A stretch of 64,000 bases of DNA, taken from Streptomyces sp. NBC_01241. Its GTDB lineage: Bacteria > Actinomycetota > Actinomycetes > Streptomycetales > Streptomycetaceae. Made by a program: the position numbers and the translations under genes. The stretch's first letter is position 1, and each line of letters opens with the position of its first letter. Below the pieces are notes generated by a model. It worked only from the letters and a program-made list of their open reading frames with translations. It was not told where the DNA came from and did no database searches. This document shows positions 1 to 9,454 of the stretch, piece after piece. The stretch lies in assembly GCF_041435435.1 (NCBI RefSeq), contig NZ_CP108494.1, forward strand, positions 8,466,501-8,530,500, given 5' to 3'.

Positions 1-634
1 GCATCGTCAGCTGCCAGCCGCCCTGGTTGTCCTTGGACTCGTGGACGAAGCCCGCCTTGCCGGTACTGTCGCTGATCCTCTTGGCGGCTGTGCGGACTTC
101 CGCCCAGGTGGTCGGCGGTCTGTCCGGGTCGAGGCCGGCCTTCTCGAAGAGCTCGCGGTTGTAGACCAGGCCCTGGGCGTACGGATTCTGCGGTACGCCG
201 TACACGTCGCCGGCGCTGTCGGTGAGCGGCTGGAGGACCTGAGGGTTGAACTCCTTGAAGCGCTTCCACTCCTTGAGCTGCCCGGTGATCGGCTGCACCT
301 GCTTCTGCTGGATGAGCCGCTGCGGCTCGGTCAGCGGCACCTTGATGACGTCCTCGACATTGCCGCCGGACAGCTTCGCGGAGAAGGTCAGCGGGTCGAA
401 GACCGTGGTCGAACCCTTGACCTTGATGCCCGGGTTGGCCTTCTCGAAGTCGGCCACCTGCTTCTTGAACAGGGCGACCCCCGGCTTGTCGGTGGCCGGC
501 GGCATGCCCTGCACCCGCAGCACGAGATCGCCGTCCCCGCCGGCACTGCTCGGGGTGAGGGAGGAACAGCCTGCGAGGGTCGCGGTCAGCGCCATGCAGC
601 CAAGTATGGCCGCACAGCGGAAGTTTCTGGGCAT
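1..634 (-). CDS. Sugar ABC transporter substrate-binding lipoprotein (3' end outside window)
   Basis: About 211 codons of an extracellular solute-binding protein, running off the left edge. The ATG at 632-634 opens a lipoprotein signal peptide (MPRNFRCAAIL, hydrophobic core, lipobox LAGC near residue 23). Motifs typical of family 1 sugar-binding proteins follow: FEKANPGIKV, YGVPQNPYAQGLVYN and TTWAEVR. It would be anchored outside the membrane and pass a sugar to an ABC permease whose genes should lie further left. The LacI regulator just upstream on the same strand and the divergent sugar-acid dehydratase suggest one catabolic locus. The substrate cannot be read from the sequence. Confidence 0.85.
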   Translation of the reverse strand, partial: MPRNFRCAAILGCMALTATLAGCSSLTPSSAGGDGDLVLRVQGMPPATDKPGVALFKKQVADFEKANPGIKVKGSTTVFDPLTFSAKLSGGNVEDVIKVPLTEPQRLIQQKQVQPITGQLKEWKRFKEFNPQVLQPLTDSAGDVYGVPQNPYAQGLVYNRELFEKAGLDPDRPPTTWAEVRTAAKRISDSTGKAGFVHESKDNQGGWQLTM

Positions 635-714
635 AACAGCTCCAAGAAGGGCAGGAGTGGGCTCGGTGCGGTGTAGTGCGGTGCTTTGCTCGTTGTGGTG
701 GTGTGCGCCGTGGA

Positions 715-1716
715 TCAGTGGGCGGGTGCGGGGCCCGTCGAGGCGCGGGGGATCAGGCGGGAGCCGATCTCCACGAAGGGGGAAGTGACTTCAAGGCCTT
801 GTCCAGTACGGCCTGTTGTGCTCGCGATCGTCTCGATCAGGAGGTCCCCCGCGCGCGTGGCGATCTCTTCGGGGTCGATCCTGATCGTGGTGAGGCTGGG
901 GGTGGAGACGGAGGCGAGCAGCGTGTCGTCGATGCCGATGACGCTGACGTCGCGCGGCACGCTCACGCCGAGGTTGGCCATCTGGTGCAGCACGCCGAGG
1001 GCGACCAGGTCGTTGTGGGCGATCACGGCCGTCGCTTCGTGGGCGGCGACGAGGGTGGCGGCGTGTACGCCCGTCTCGAACCGCGGCTCGTACGGGCCGA
1101 GCTCGGACAGGGAGAGGTCGAGCGCTTCGAAGGACTCCTGGATGGACTTGCCGCGGCTCAGCTCGGCGCGGGACGCGTTGATGAAGACGCAGCGCCGATG
1201 ACCGTACGCCTTCAACTGCTCGGCGGCCTGTGCGATGCCGGCGGACAGTGAGATCCGGACCTCGGGGATGCCCGGCACATGACGGTTCACCACCACCAGC
1301 GGCATCTGGCCCGCGAGTTCATGGAGCCGGCCCTCGGTGAGGGTGGAGGCCCACAGGATCAGGCCGTCGACACGCTTCGATACGGCCGCGATGGCGGCCA
1401 GCTCGTCCGCCTCGCGCTCGTCGCTGTCGGCGACCAGGACCGTGTAGCCCAGGTGCCGGGCGCGGGCCTGCATCGCCTTGATGATCGGCGGGAAGAACGG
1501 GTTGGCGATGTCCGGGACGATCAGGCCGAGTGTTCCGGTGCCGCCGCCGCGCAGTGAACGGGCCGCCGGGTTGGGGGAGTAGCCGAGCTTGGCCGCGGCG
1601 TCGAGGATGCGCTGCCGCGTCGTCGGCTGCACCTGGTCGGGTGCGGTGAACGCGCGGGACACCGTCGACACCGAGACGCCCGCAGCGCTCGCCACCTCCC
1701 GGATCGTGACTGCCAC
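715..1716 (-). CDS. LacI-family transcriptional regulator
   Basis: A 333-residue LacI/GalR repressor. An N-terminal helix-turn-helix (IREVASAAGVSVSTVSRAF) and hinge helix (SPNPAARSLRGG) precede a periplasmic-binding-protein-like effector domain (LGLIVPDIANPFFPPI; VIGIDDTLLASVSTPSLT). I chose the GTG at 1714-1716 because GGAGG lies seven bases upstream and the HTH then begins at once, as is usual; an in-frame ATG at 1764 would add 16 residues. It is divergent from the dehydratase gene, and a GAACGTTC palindrome between them is a plausible operator. Likely role: sugar-responsive repressor of this uptake and catabolism locus. Confidence 0.88.
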   Translation of the reverse strand: MAVTIREVASAAGVSVSTVSRAFTAPDQVQPTTRQRILDAAAKLGYSPNPAARSLRGGGTGTLGLIVPDIANPFFPPIIKAMQARARHLGYTVLVADSDEREADELAAIAAVSKRVDGLILWASTLTEGRLHELAGQMPLVVVNRHVPGIPEVRISLSAGIAQAAEQLKAYGHRRCVFINASRAELSRGKSIQESFEALDLSLSELGPYEPRFETGVHAATLVAAHEATAVIAHNDLVALGVLHQMANLGVSVPRDVSVIGIDDTLLASVSTPSLTTIRIDPEEIATRAGDLLIETIASTTGRTGQGLEVTSPFVEIGSRLIPRASTGPAPAH

Positions 1717-1787
1717 GGACGGCCTCCTCGTCGTCTTGAGCCGGGAACCCCGGTCCTCTCGCACCTGGACCCTGCGAATGCGGTTGA

Positions 1788-1806
1788 TGTTTGCGAACGT
1801 TCCCAG
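1788..1806. promoter_or_regulatory. Candidate LacI-type operator
   Basis: The palindromic core GAACGTTC (1795-1802), in the context TTTGCGAACGTTCCCA, lies between the divergent LacI gene and the dehydratase gene. LacI-family operators are short palindromes with a central CG, so this is a reasonable autoregulatory site. It is a single site, inferred from symmetry and position only. Confidence 0.45.
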
Positions 1807-1950
1807 GGCGTGTCAAGACGCGTGTCGGGACTGTTACGTCGAGGAAAGCCTTCTGAATGCAAGGGTCTTGCGCTTCGACTCGACTGCTGCCGATGATGTG
1901 TTCTCAAGAACGGCACTGAAATTGCGGGAACGTTGTCATAGAGGAGTGGA

Positions 1951-3093
1951 ATGAAGATCACCGGCCTGGAAGTGCTGACTCTCCCCGACCACGGCGACAG
2001 CATGATGCTGGTCGTGGTCGACACCGACGAGGGCATCCACGGCCTGGGCGAGGTCGGCATCAGGTCGCGCCAGCGGGCGGTCGCGGGCGGTCTCGAGCAC
2101 CTGGCGGAGCTGATCGTCGGCGAGGACCCGCGACGGATCGAGCACCTCTGGCAGGTGATGTTCCGGCGCGGGTTCTTTCCCGCCGACCGCATACTCGGCG
2201 CCGCCATCGCAGCGGTGGACGTGGCGCTTTGGGACATCCGCGGCAAGGCGCTCGGCGTACCGGTGCATGAACTCCTCGGCGGCCGGGTGCGTGATCACGT
2301 ACCCGCCTATGTGCATGTCGGCGACGGCTACCACGATCGCGCGTGGTTCCTGGACCGCTGCCGCGACCTGGTCGCCCAGGGCTGGCGCCATCTGCGATTC
2401 GCCTCGCCGCACGATGCGGACGGCACGCTCGACGCCCGTCGGTGCCTGCGCGACTCGGTCGACCTTTTCCACCAGGTGCGGGACGCGGTCGGCGAAGAGG
2501 TGGAGCTGATCCTCGACGTCCATACGCGCCTGGATCCGCCGGAGGCGCTCACCCTGTGCCGGGAGATCGAGGCGGCCCGCCCGTACTTCGTCGAGGACCC
2601 ACTGCGCTGTGAGAACCCGGACAGCTACCGCATGCTGCGGGCCCGCACCGGCGTACCGCTGGCCGCAGGTGAACAGTACGGCTCCAAATGGGAGTTCAGG
2701 ACACTCATCGAGGGCGACCTCATCGATTACGCGCGCGTGGACGTCGGGGTGGCCGCGGGCCTGACCGAGGCGAAGAAGATCGCGGCGATGGCGGAGACCC
2801 ACCACATCAAGCTCGCCACCCACAACCCGCTCGGCCCGGTCACCGCCGCCTCCTCGCTCCAACTCAACCTGGCCTGCCCCAATGCGGCGATCCAGGAGCA
2901 CCAGACCGACCCCGATCCGGCCATCGCCGCCCTCTTCACCGCGCGGCCGACGATTCTGCCGGGGCGGGTGGAGCTGAGCGAACTGCCCGGCATCGGCGTC
3001 GACATCGACCGGGAGGCGGCACGCCGGTACCAGGCCGCGGCGGCCGAGCGCCCGCACTTGCGCACGACGGACGGGGCGTTCACCAACTGGTAG
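1951..3093 (+). CDS. Enolase-superfamily sugar-acid dehydratase (galactonate/mannonate dehydratase-like)
   Basis: A 380-residue mandelate racemase/enolase-superfamily protein. The metal-binding residues of the barrel are visible: D189 and H191 in DVHTRL, E215 in FVEDPL, E241 in AAGEQY, and H291 in LATHNPLGP. The D-x-H pair on the third strand is typical of mannonate/galactonate dehydratases, which remove water from an aldonic acid to give a 2-keto-3-deoxy acid with Mg2+. GAGGAG (1941-1946) fits the ATG at 1951. The gene is divergent from a LacI regulator and next to a sugar-binding lipoprotein, which supports sugar-acid catabolism. The exact substrate is not determined; DgoD-like is the closest label. 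Confidence 0.85.
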   Translation: MKITGLEVLTLPDHGDSMMLVVVDTDEGIHGLGEVGIRSRQRAVAGGLEHLAELIVGEDPRRIEHLWQVMFRRGFFPADRILGAAIAAVDVALWDIRGKALGVPVHELLGGRVRDHVPAYVHVGDGYHDRAWFLDRCRDLVAQGWRHLRFASPHDADGTLDARRCLRDSVDLFHQVRDAVGEEVELILDVHTRLDPPEALTLCREIEAARPYFVEDPLRCENPDSYRMLRARTGVPLAAGEQYGSKWEFRTLIEGDLIDYARVDVGVAAGLTEAKKIAAMAETHHIKLATHNPLGPVTAASSLQLNLACPNAAIQEHQTDPDPAIAALFTARPTILPGRVELSELPGIGVDIDREAARRYQAAAAERPHLRTTDGAFTNW

Positions 3094-3220
3094 CCGAGCA
3101 GGGCCGGTCGGCCGCTCGGGCCCGCCCCTGGGGATTCGAAGGCCGCGTACAGCCCTTGGGCCCCATCCGGTATCGAACAGGACGCCAGACAAGGGGCGGG
3201 CCCCTTCCGGACAACACCCG

Positions 3221-3370
3221 CGCCTGTCGGTGGAGGGCGTATCCCCAGGCGATGTCCAAGACGGTCAGCATCTCGCCGTCGCACAGGGCGACCTCGGATG
3301 GCGGCCCGTGACGATCTCGAAGCAGTCGGAGGGCCGCTTCGTCCCGAGGTGGGGGCTGATCCTCAGTCAT
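3221..3370 (-). pseudogene. Fragment of a small hypothetical protein
   Basis: From an ATG at 3370 the frame reads a plausible protein start (MTEDQPPPRDEAALRLLRDR, then CDGEMLTVLDIAWGYAL) and then becomes low-complexity arginine-rich sequence without a conserved ending. I think it is the 5' end of a small conserved Streptomyces gene whose 3' part was lost. Function unknown. The rest of 3094-3610 holds nothing I can support. Confidence 0.35.
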
Positions 3371-3610
3371 TCCACCGGCATGGACGCTCTTACGGACCCC
3401 AGCCATCGAGCGAAGAGTCGCAACCCGGAGACCTGCCTCGTCGGCGGGGATCGCCCGTACGCCGAACCAGGGGTGCCATGTTCATGCCGCTGACTGGGCG
3501 GCCGGGCACCATGACAACGGGACATTCGCATCACCGTCCCGGCGGGCCCACAGCCCGCGTCTGCACACTGAGTACGAATTCCGACTCCAGGAAGTGAGGC
3601 GAGTTCCGTC

Positions 3611-5761
3611 GTGTCGTTCAGAGGAGCCGCGAGACCGGTCGAACTGGGCCTTGTCGGCATAGCGTTCATGGGCGTGCTGGTCGGCGCGTCGGCGGCGCCG
3701 GCCGGCAGTCAGGAACGCGAGAAGCTGCAGGTGACGGCCGTGTCGTCGCGACCCGGCACGGTGTCGGGAGACGACGCCCTGATACGTGTCGAGGTGCCCG
3801 CCTCCATAGCGGCAGACCAGGTCCGGGTCGAGGTGGAAGGCCGGGACGTGACCTCGAGCTTCCGGCCCTCCGGCGACAACGCGCTGATGGGCGTGGTGAA
3901 GGAGCTGTCCAAGGGCGACAACAAGCTCACGGCCAGGGCTCAGGGCGCGGACTCCGGACAACTGACCCTGAAGAACCACCCCATCACGGGGCCGGTGTTC
4001 GCCGGGCCGCACGAGCAGCCGTTCGTCTGTGACACCGCCGAGTTCAAGACGGTCACCGGCGGCACCCTCGGGCAGCCGATCGACAAGGACTGCTCGGTCA
4101 AGACCCGCGTCGATTACATGTATCGCACCACGGCTGGCAAGTTCGTTCCGTTGCCCGACGAGAAAGTCCGTCCCGCCGACCTGGCGACCGCCACGACGAG
4201 CGTGGGTAAGAAGGTGCCGTACATCGTCCGTGTAGAGACCGGCACCATCAACCGCGGCATCTACGAGACGGCCGTGCTGCACGACCCGAACGCCGGTACC
4301 CCCGACCCGCTGCAGCGTGGGCCAGGCTGGAACGGGCGCCTCGTGTACGGCTTCGGCGGGGGCTGTAACGGCGGCTGGTACGTCCAGGGCCGCAACACCG
4401 TCGGCATCATGAACGACACGTATCTGAGCAAGGGCTACGGCGTCGCATCGTCCACGCTGAACGTCTTCGGCAACAACTGCAACGACCTGCTGGCCGCCGA
4501 GACCATGAGCATGGTCAAGGAACGCTTCGTGGAGACGTACGGCGACCCGGCCTTCACCATCGGAAACGGCTGCTCCGGCGGCTCGTACCAGACCCACCAG
4601 ATCGCCGACAACTACCCGGGTCTGCTGGACGGCATCCTCTCCGGCTGCAGCTTCCCCGACGTCGGCTTCGGGACGATTCAGACGCTCAGCGACGCCCAGC
4701 TCCTGAACCACTACTTCAAGGAAGTCGCGCCGGACGCTTTCACCAAGGAGCAGCAGAAGGCGGTCTCCGGGTTCGGCAAGTGGGAGAGCATCGGCAGCCT
4801 GGCCAGGGCCGACGGCCGTATCGACCCCACGGTGTTCTGCCCGCCCCAGCTGCCCGAGGGGCAGCGCTACGACCCCGACACCAACCCGGACGGTGCCCGC
4901 TGTGACGTCTACAGCCACACCGTGAACGTCTACGGCGAGGTACCGGAGACAGGAAAGGCGCGCAGGCCGCTCGACAACACCGGTATCCAGTACGGACTTG
5001 AGGCCCTGAACAAGGGGACCATCGACATGGACCAGTTCATCGACCTGAACCGGCGCATCGGCGGCCTCGGCGACGATGCCAAGCCCGCCGCGGAGCGCAC
5101 CGTCGCCGACCCCAAGGCGGTACGGACGGCCTACCGCACGGGCCGCATGCTGAACGGCGGTGCCGGCCTCGCCGACGTTCCGATCATCGACTACCGCGAC
5201 TACACGGACGACGCGGCGGCCGGCGACATGCACATGCGCTTCCACTCCTTCTCCACCCGGGCGCGCTTGGACAAGGCCAACGGAACCCACGCCAACCAGG
5301 TCATGCTCACCCGCGCCAACGGGCACGGATTCACTCTCGCCGGGATGCTGTCCGACATGGACCAGTGGCTCACCGGCATCAAGGGAGACTCCGGCAACGA
5401 CGCCCCCATCGAGAAGATCGTCCGCCACCAGCCGCAGGGTCTCACGGACGCCTGCTGGACCCGTGGCATCGGTGCGAAGAAGATCGCGGAGCTCCAGGTC
5501 GAGGGCATCGACAACACCGAGTGCAACACCCTCTACCCGGTGTGGACATCGCCGCGGATGGTCGCCGGAGCCGATGTGGCCAACGACATCGTCAAGTGCC
5601 GCAAGCGTCCCGTGATCCGCTCCGACTACCGAGTTCCGGTGACCGACGGTCAGTTCAAGGATCTGAAGGCGATCTTCCGGGACGGTGTCTGCGACTGGTC
5701 CAGGCCCGGGGTGGGTCAACAGGACCTCGCCGGTACATGGCTCTCCTTCGACCGGAAGTGA
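3611..5761 (+). CDS. Secreted DUF6351-family protein
   Basis: A 716-residue exported protein starting at GTG 3611, with a hydrophobic signal (VELGLVGIAFMGVLVGASAAPA) and an Ala-rich cleavage region around residue 30. An Ig-like N-terminal part of about 100 residues is followed by an alpha/beta-hydrolase-like region with GNGCSGGSYQ (candidate nucleophile S322) and a late NGHGF that could supply the histidine. It resembles DUF6351 proteins and is distantly like tannase/feruloyl esterases, so an extracellular esterase is a reasonable guess, but no substrate is known to me. Two perfect hairpins follow the stop codon. It appears monocistronic. Confidence 0.8.
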   Translation: MSFRGAARPVELGLVGIAFMGVLVGASAAPAGSQEREKLQVTAVSSRPGTVSGDDALIRVEVPASIAADQVRVEVEGRDVTSSFRPSGDNALMGVVKELSKGDNKLTARAQGADSGQLTLKNHPITGPVFAGPHEQPFVCDTAEFKTVTGGTLGQPIDKDCSVKTRVDYMYRTTAGKFVPLPDEKVRPADLATATTSVGKKVPYIVRVETGTINRGIYETAVLHDPNAGTPDPLQRGPGWNGRLVYGFGGGCNGGWYVQGRNTVGIMNDTYLSKGYGVASSTLNVFGNNCNDLLAAETMSMVKERFVETYGDPAFTIGNGCSGGSYQTHQIADNYPGLLDGILSGCSFPDVGFGTIQTLSDAQLLNHYFKEVAPDAFTKEQQKAVSGFGKWESIGSLARADGRIDPTVFCPPQLPEGQRYDPDTNPDGARCDVYSHTVNVYGEVPETGKARRPLDNTGIQYGLEALNKGTIDMDQFIDLNRRIGGLGDDAKPAAERTVADPKAVRTAYRTGRMLNGGAGLADVPIIDYRDYTDDAAAGDMHMRFHSFSTRARLDKANGTHANQVMLTRANGHGFTLAGMLSDMDQWLTGIKGDSGNDAPIEKIVRHQPQGLTDACWTRGIGAKKIAELQVEGIDNTECNTLYPVWTSPRMVAGADVANDIVKCRKRPVIRSDYRVPVTDGQFKDLKAIFRDGVCDWSRPGVGQQDLAGTWLSFDRK

Positions 5762-5828
5762 CAGGATCGCGGCAGGTGAGCCAGGACTGGGGGCAGTGCG
5801 ACCTCTCGCAGTAATCGCACCACCTCGC

Positions 5829-5893
5829 CGGTTCCGGCCCGCACCCTGCGGGCCGGAACCGCAAAAGCCCGTCGCGGCTGGCCGCGACGGGCT
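5829..5893 (+). terminator. Two tandem perfect hairpins
   Basis: Hairpin 1 is a 14-bp perfect stem (5829-5842 with 5848-5861, loop ACCCT). Hairpin 2 is a 12-bp perfect stem (5866-5877 with 5882-5893, loop CTGG). They start about 70 bases after the DUF6351 stop codon and have no T tract, as is common for Streptomyces terminators. Both are symmetric and could also stop antisense transcription. Confidence 0.7.
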
Positions 5894-6169
5894 GGTCAGC
5901 GACTCGGAAACGGATGGCCGGCCTGGGAACCGCCTACGACACCGAGCCCGCGCCGCGCACAGTGGACGATGCGATCGCCGACCCCGGCCGGCACGACGCC
6001 GCCCGTCCCGTGCCCCCGAGCGCTGCCCCGGGCCGAAGGCCAGGTCGAAGTGGTTGTGCGGCTCAGTGAACAGCACTGCCGCCGAGGTGGAGGCTGCCGT
6101 GTTCGACCAGGCCGGGCACCGCGACCCCGGGCACCGTCGACCCTGGGTCGCGCTGCGCACGATACCGAT

Positions 6170-6320
6170 ACGCGGGATCGGAGTCCCATTGGAGTCTGGC
6201 CATCCCGGCGTCGACGATTCCGGGCGACACGGCGTTGCTGCGGATGCCCCGCGGGGCGAGTTCGCTGGTGAACGTGCGCATCAGCGATCGGACGGCGGCC
6301 TTGCTGGCCGAGTACGTGTG
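6170..6320 (-). pseudogene. Short-chain dehydrogenase/reductase fragment
   Basis: About 50 residues match the SDR active-site block: YSASKAAVRSL (catalytic YxxxK) followed by LAPRGIRSNAVSPG. The N-terminal Rossmann TGxxxGIG segment and the C-terminal end are missing or out of frame. This is a decayed remnant without function. Confidence 0.6.
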
Positions 6321-6536
6321 ACGATCAGGATCCCGGCCGCCTCGACCGCGAGCCAGCGCCGCGCGGCTTCCGACGCGAGACGCCGCGGTCCTGCTGATGC
6401 CGACCCGGCCGACGCCGGGCGCTGGCCCGCCGACGAAGCCGAACACCACTGAGTTTGTTCATCAGTTGAACCGTGCCCGTGCTTCTACACGCATTCGTGT
6501 GCTGCGAAGTGAGGCGCAGGGCGGGGAAGTCGCCGG

Positions 6537-7337
6537 TTAAGCCTTGCGAGCGACGGCACACCACATGGGCAGGGCGTCGTCCGGAGTGTCGGACGGTCCG
6601 GGACGCCAGCGGGTCAGGGTGACAACGCCCGGCTCCAGGATGTCCAGGCCACCGCAGAATCGTTCCACCTCTTCGTGGGTGCGGGGGGTGGCGGAGGCGT
6701 GGCTGGCGGCGCGCTCGTTGTAGATTCGCATGGATTCGGCGACTTCGGGGGCGGTGACGTCGACGGCCGGATGGGACAGGACGAGGTGACTGCCGGGGGC
6801 AAGGCGGTCCAGCAGCCGGCGGGTGACGTCCCACGGGTCCTCGGCGTCCTTGATGTACTGCAGGATCGCCACCAGCATGAGGCCGACCGGCTGGTCCAGA
6901 TCCAGGGTGTGGGAGGCCGCGTCGAGAATCGTGTCGACGTTCCGCGCATCGGCCAGCGCATAGTCGGTCTGCCCCTCGGGGTTACTGACCAGCAGCGCCC
7001 GCGCGTGGGAAAGGACGATCGGATCGTTGTCGACGTAGACGACACGCGATTCGGGAGCGGTCCGCTGGGCCACCTCGTGGGTGTTCTCTGCGGCGGGAAT
7101 GCCCGTACCGATATCGAGGAACTGACGGACCCCGACCGACGCGAGGTGACGTACGGCGCGGCCGAGGAAGGCCCGGTTGGCCCGGACCGACGGCACAATC
7201 GTCGGGTTCGCGCGGGCAGCGAGTTCGGCTGCCTCCTGATCCACCGGATAGTGATCCTTGCCGCCCAGCCAGACGTTGTAAACGCGGGCGGGGTGTGCGC
7301 TCGTAGGGTGTGGTGCGGACAGTGCGTAGTCGTTCAT
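6537..7337 (-). CDS. SAM-dependent methyltransferase, PF04672-type
   Basis: A complete 266-residue protein of the actinobacterial S-adenosylmethionine methyltransferase family. It has the family N-terminus (ARVYNVWLGGKDHYPVD), SAM motif I (FLDIGTGIP), an acidic motif II (VVYVDNDPIV) and the GLMLVAILQYI segment. GAGGTGA lies upstream of the ATG at 7335-7337. The family is highly amplified in Streptomyces and its substrates are mostly unknown. The gene stands alone between remnants and shows no damage. Confidence 0.85.
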   Translation of the reverse strand: MNDYALSAPHPTSAHPARVYNVWLGGKDHYPVDQEAAELAARANPTIVPSVRANRAFLGRAVRHLASVGVRQFLDIGTGIPAAENTHEVAQRTAPESRVVYVDNDPIVLSHARALLVSNPEGQTDYALADARNVDTILDAASHTLDLDQPVGLMLVAILQYIKDAEDPWDVTRRLLDRLAPGSHLVLSHPAVDVTAPEVAESMRIYNERAASHASATPRTHEEVERFCGGLDILEPGVVTLTRWRPGPSDTPDDALPMWCAVARKA

Positions 7338-7512
7338 CGTTCGTCACCTCGTGCGGCCGAAACGGCCAGGTCGGACCCAGGTTCGGCAACGGTACCCGTG
7401 TGATCCGCCCCTCACTGCCGATCAGCGGAAATCGCTTGGCGAGCGTTCTGCACTGGCGCGTTCCATGGCGGACCGTGCGGTACGGGCCACAGGGAACGGC
7501 AACACGACGGGT

Positions 7513-7816
7513 TCAGAGGTTCAGAGCACCGCGATAACCGACCGGGCCGCAGAGGATCTTGGGGAGTTCGCTGGTGTCCAGGACATCGATCCTGTGGTGC
7601 GGTTCGCCGTGTGGGCGAGCCCGTTCCCACACGGCGTCGAAGAGTGCCTGGGCGACGTTGGCGAGCCCCCCGCGGAACGAGGCTGGGGGCGACCTCGCTG
7701 CCGGAGCACCGCAGCGGAAGCATCGCCGTCTCGCCTTCGCAGACGATGAGCTTGAGCGGTACACCATCGACGGTCCGGATCCACATGCCCCGGGCGAGGG
7801 ACTCGTCCACATCGTC
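7513..7816 (-). pseudogene. Frameshifted fragment resembling a TrmB/LuxR-type regulator effector domain
   Basis: Two frames together give the ending of the HTH regulators in which a TrmB-like effector domain precedes a LuxR HTH. One frame reads LDESLARGxxxRTV-like sequence then GVPLKLIVCEGETAMLPL; near 7690 the reading passes to another frame with ANVAQALFDAVWERARPHG. The N-terminus and the terminal LuxR HTH are absent. A frameshifted and truncated remnant. Confidence 0.45.
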
Positions 7817-8032
7817 GGCAGGATCTGAAGCGTTGATCCACCCTGAGTCCCCAGGCTGTGAGGCCATGACCAGCCGAAACGGCGGTCGTGGGCCTGTTGT
7901 CGTTCGATGGGGGCGCGCGCCATTCAGGAATGAGGCAGCAGTCGCCACGGTGGGGGCCTGGTGCAGCGCCGCGCTGATCCTGCGAGGGTCAGGTGGCCTT
8001 GAGTGGGGTGCCGTCGTAGGTCCATCGGAAGG

Positions 8033-8158
8033 TTAGCCGGTAAACTGCTCGGCGACCTTCCGCAGCTCCGGGTCCTCCGTGCCGACGATGAGGCGCTTGT
8101 CGATCACGGCCTCCTCCGACACGGTAGGCAGCGGCACCATCTCGATCAGAAGCCGCTT
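8033..8158 (-). pseudogene. C-terminal remnant of an unknown protein
   Basis: A 41-codon frame (KRLLIEMVPLPTVSEEAV, ending KVAEQFTG then TAA) has the codon use of a real gene end but no start; the upstream sequence in this frame is not protein-like. I do not recognise the family. Confidence 0.3.
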
Positions 8159-8172
8159 GCCTGCTCGCGCCA

Positions 8173-8353
8173 ATGCGCCGACTGCCCGCCCCGGAGTTGT
8201 TCACGGAGCAGTGCGCCGGCAACGGGCTGCTCGCCATCGCCTGGCCGGACGGAGACACCTGGGAGGTCCGGCTTGCGGCCCGCGACGAGGGGCTGCTCAG
8301 GTACGCCGGGGGTGGAGTTCGGGGGAGGCGAGTGGCGCCCCGTCAAGGACTAG
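8173..8353 (+). pseudogene. Frameshifted remnant of an unknown protein
   Basis: A protein-like stretch (LLAIAWPDGDTWEVRLAARD, then GLLRYAGG) changes frame near 8308 and ends VEFGGGEWRPVKD with a TAG at 8351-8353. It looks like the 3' end of a small gene with a one-base indel. It precedes the intact SUKH gene on the same strand and may come from a similar small protein, but this is not shown. Confidence 0.35.
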
Positions 8354-8595
8354 ATGTGGCGACGGGCCCACCGGACCCGGAACGGGGCACGGAGGTTGGT
8401 CTCTCCGCGCGGGGCGAAGACACCGACCGTGAACGAGTCGGCCGATCGTGACCGACGATGGGTGGGGAGAGCGCCGAGCTGAGCTGTGCCGGTCCTGAGC
8501 ATCGACCGTGGCCGTGTTGCGGGACGGGCGGCTGCCGGGACGGCTTTTGACTGGTGACGCCTGGGTGATCGTGCCCATATGGCAGGCTCGTGTGC

Positions 8596-9393
8596 ATGAG
8601 ACCCGACCTGGCACTCGTCCGCGAGCTGATCGAGGAATCGCCGGTGATCAGTGCCCGGCCAGGTGCCGGCGTGCCGGCCGCGTGGATCCGCGCGGCCGAG
8701 TCCGTCGTGGGCACGCTGCCGCCCTCGTACCGGTGGTGGCTGACGGAGTACGGCAGCGGCACGTCTGGCGGTGCGCGGATAGCGACTGTCCCTTCACCCG
8801 GGACACGTTCCGATGGGGACGACGACATCACCGGCGGATGGCGCCTCGACGGGGACCGGCTCTGCTTCTGTGCCGAGCCCGATGGTGGTGACACCTACCA
8901 CTTCGCGCTCGACCGGCAGGCGGGCGAGGAGTACGCGGTGGTCCGCCGCGACCGCGTGAGCGGCCAAGAAGAGCTGGTGGCGGACACCTTCGCGGGATTC
9001 CTGACCGTTCAGGTGGCCCTGAGCAACGGATTCGGTGCCGGGTTCACGTCCGCACTGGCCCGGCTCTGGAGGTCGACGCCGGGGGTCCTGCTGCCCAACG
9101 GCGTGCTGATCTATGGCCCACACACCATCCTCGAGCGCAACGAGACCTACCAAGTAGGCGAATACGCGCCGGACTGGGTCCTCATCGGGGACGACAGCGG
9201 AGGCAGTGGCCTGTTCATGCGGCGCCACCCCTGTGACCGAACAACGGTCTATCTCCTCGATCTCGGGGCCGGCGAGCGGGACATCGACAGCTGCGGCGTC
9301 AGCGAGAAGCTGACCGACAACCTCCTCGACTGGCTACGGTGCGACGGGATCCGAGAGGGCCGCGCGACCACAGAAGGCGCCAGAGATTCCTGA
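8596..9393 (+). CDS. SUKH (SMI1/KNR4)-family protein, probable two-domain
   Basis: A complete protein of 265 residues from ATG 8596 (267 from GTG 8590; no strong ribosome-binding site separates the two). The N-terminal half has the SUKH pattern: a leading helix, TLPPSYRWWLTEYGSG, then LCFCAEPDGGDTYHFALD. A second related unit follows (LPNGVLIYGPHTILERNETY, then WVLIGDDSGGSGLFMR). SUKH proteins often act as immunity proteins against secreted or contact-delivered toxins. No toxin gene is visible beside it, so immunity is inferred from the family. Two further SUKH genes in the window are disrupted. Confidence 0.75.
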   Translation: MRPDLALVRELIEESPVISARPGAGVPAAWIRAAESVVGTLPPSYRWWLTEYGSGTSGGARIATVPSPGTRSDGDDDITGGWRLDGDRLCFCAEPDGGDTYHFALDRQAGEEYAVVRRDRVSGQEELVADTFAGFLTVQVALSNGFGAGFTSALARLWRSTPGVLLPNGVLIYGPHTILERNETYQVGEYAPDWVLIGDDSGGSGLFMRRHPCDRTTVYLLDLGAGERDIDSCGVSEKLTDNLLDWLRCDGIREGRATTEGARDS

Positions 9394-9454
9394 GCGATCG
9401 GTCGGACTGCGAAGCTCTCGATCGTCAACAGGGCGAATGTCGCCCCAGCGCGGC

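Noticed and set aside
3482..6160. 892-codon open frame on the minus strand opposite the DUF6351 gene
   Set aside because: Antisense shadow of a high-GC gene; its Val/Gly/Arg-rich text has no domain order, and the plus-strand gene has a signal peptide and motifs.
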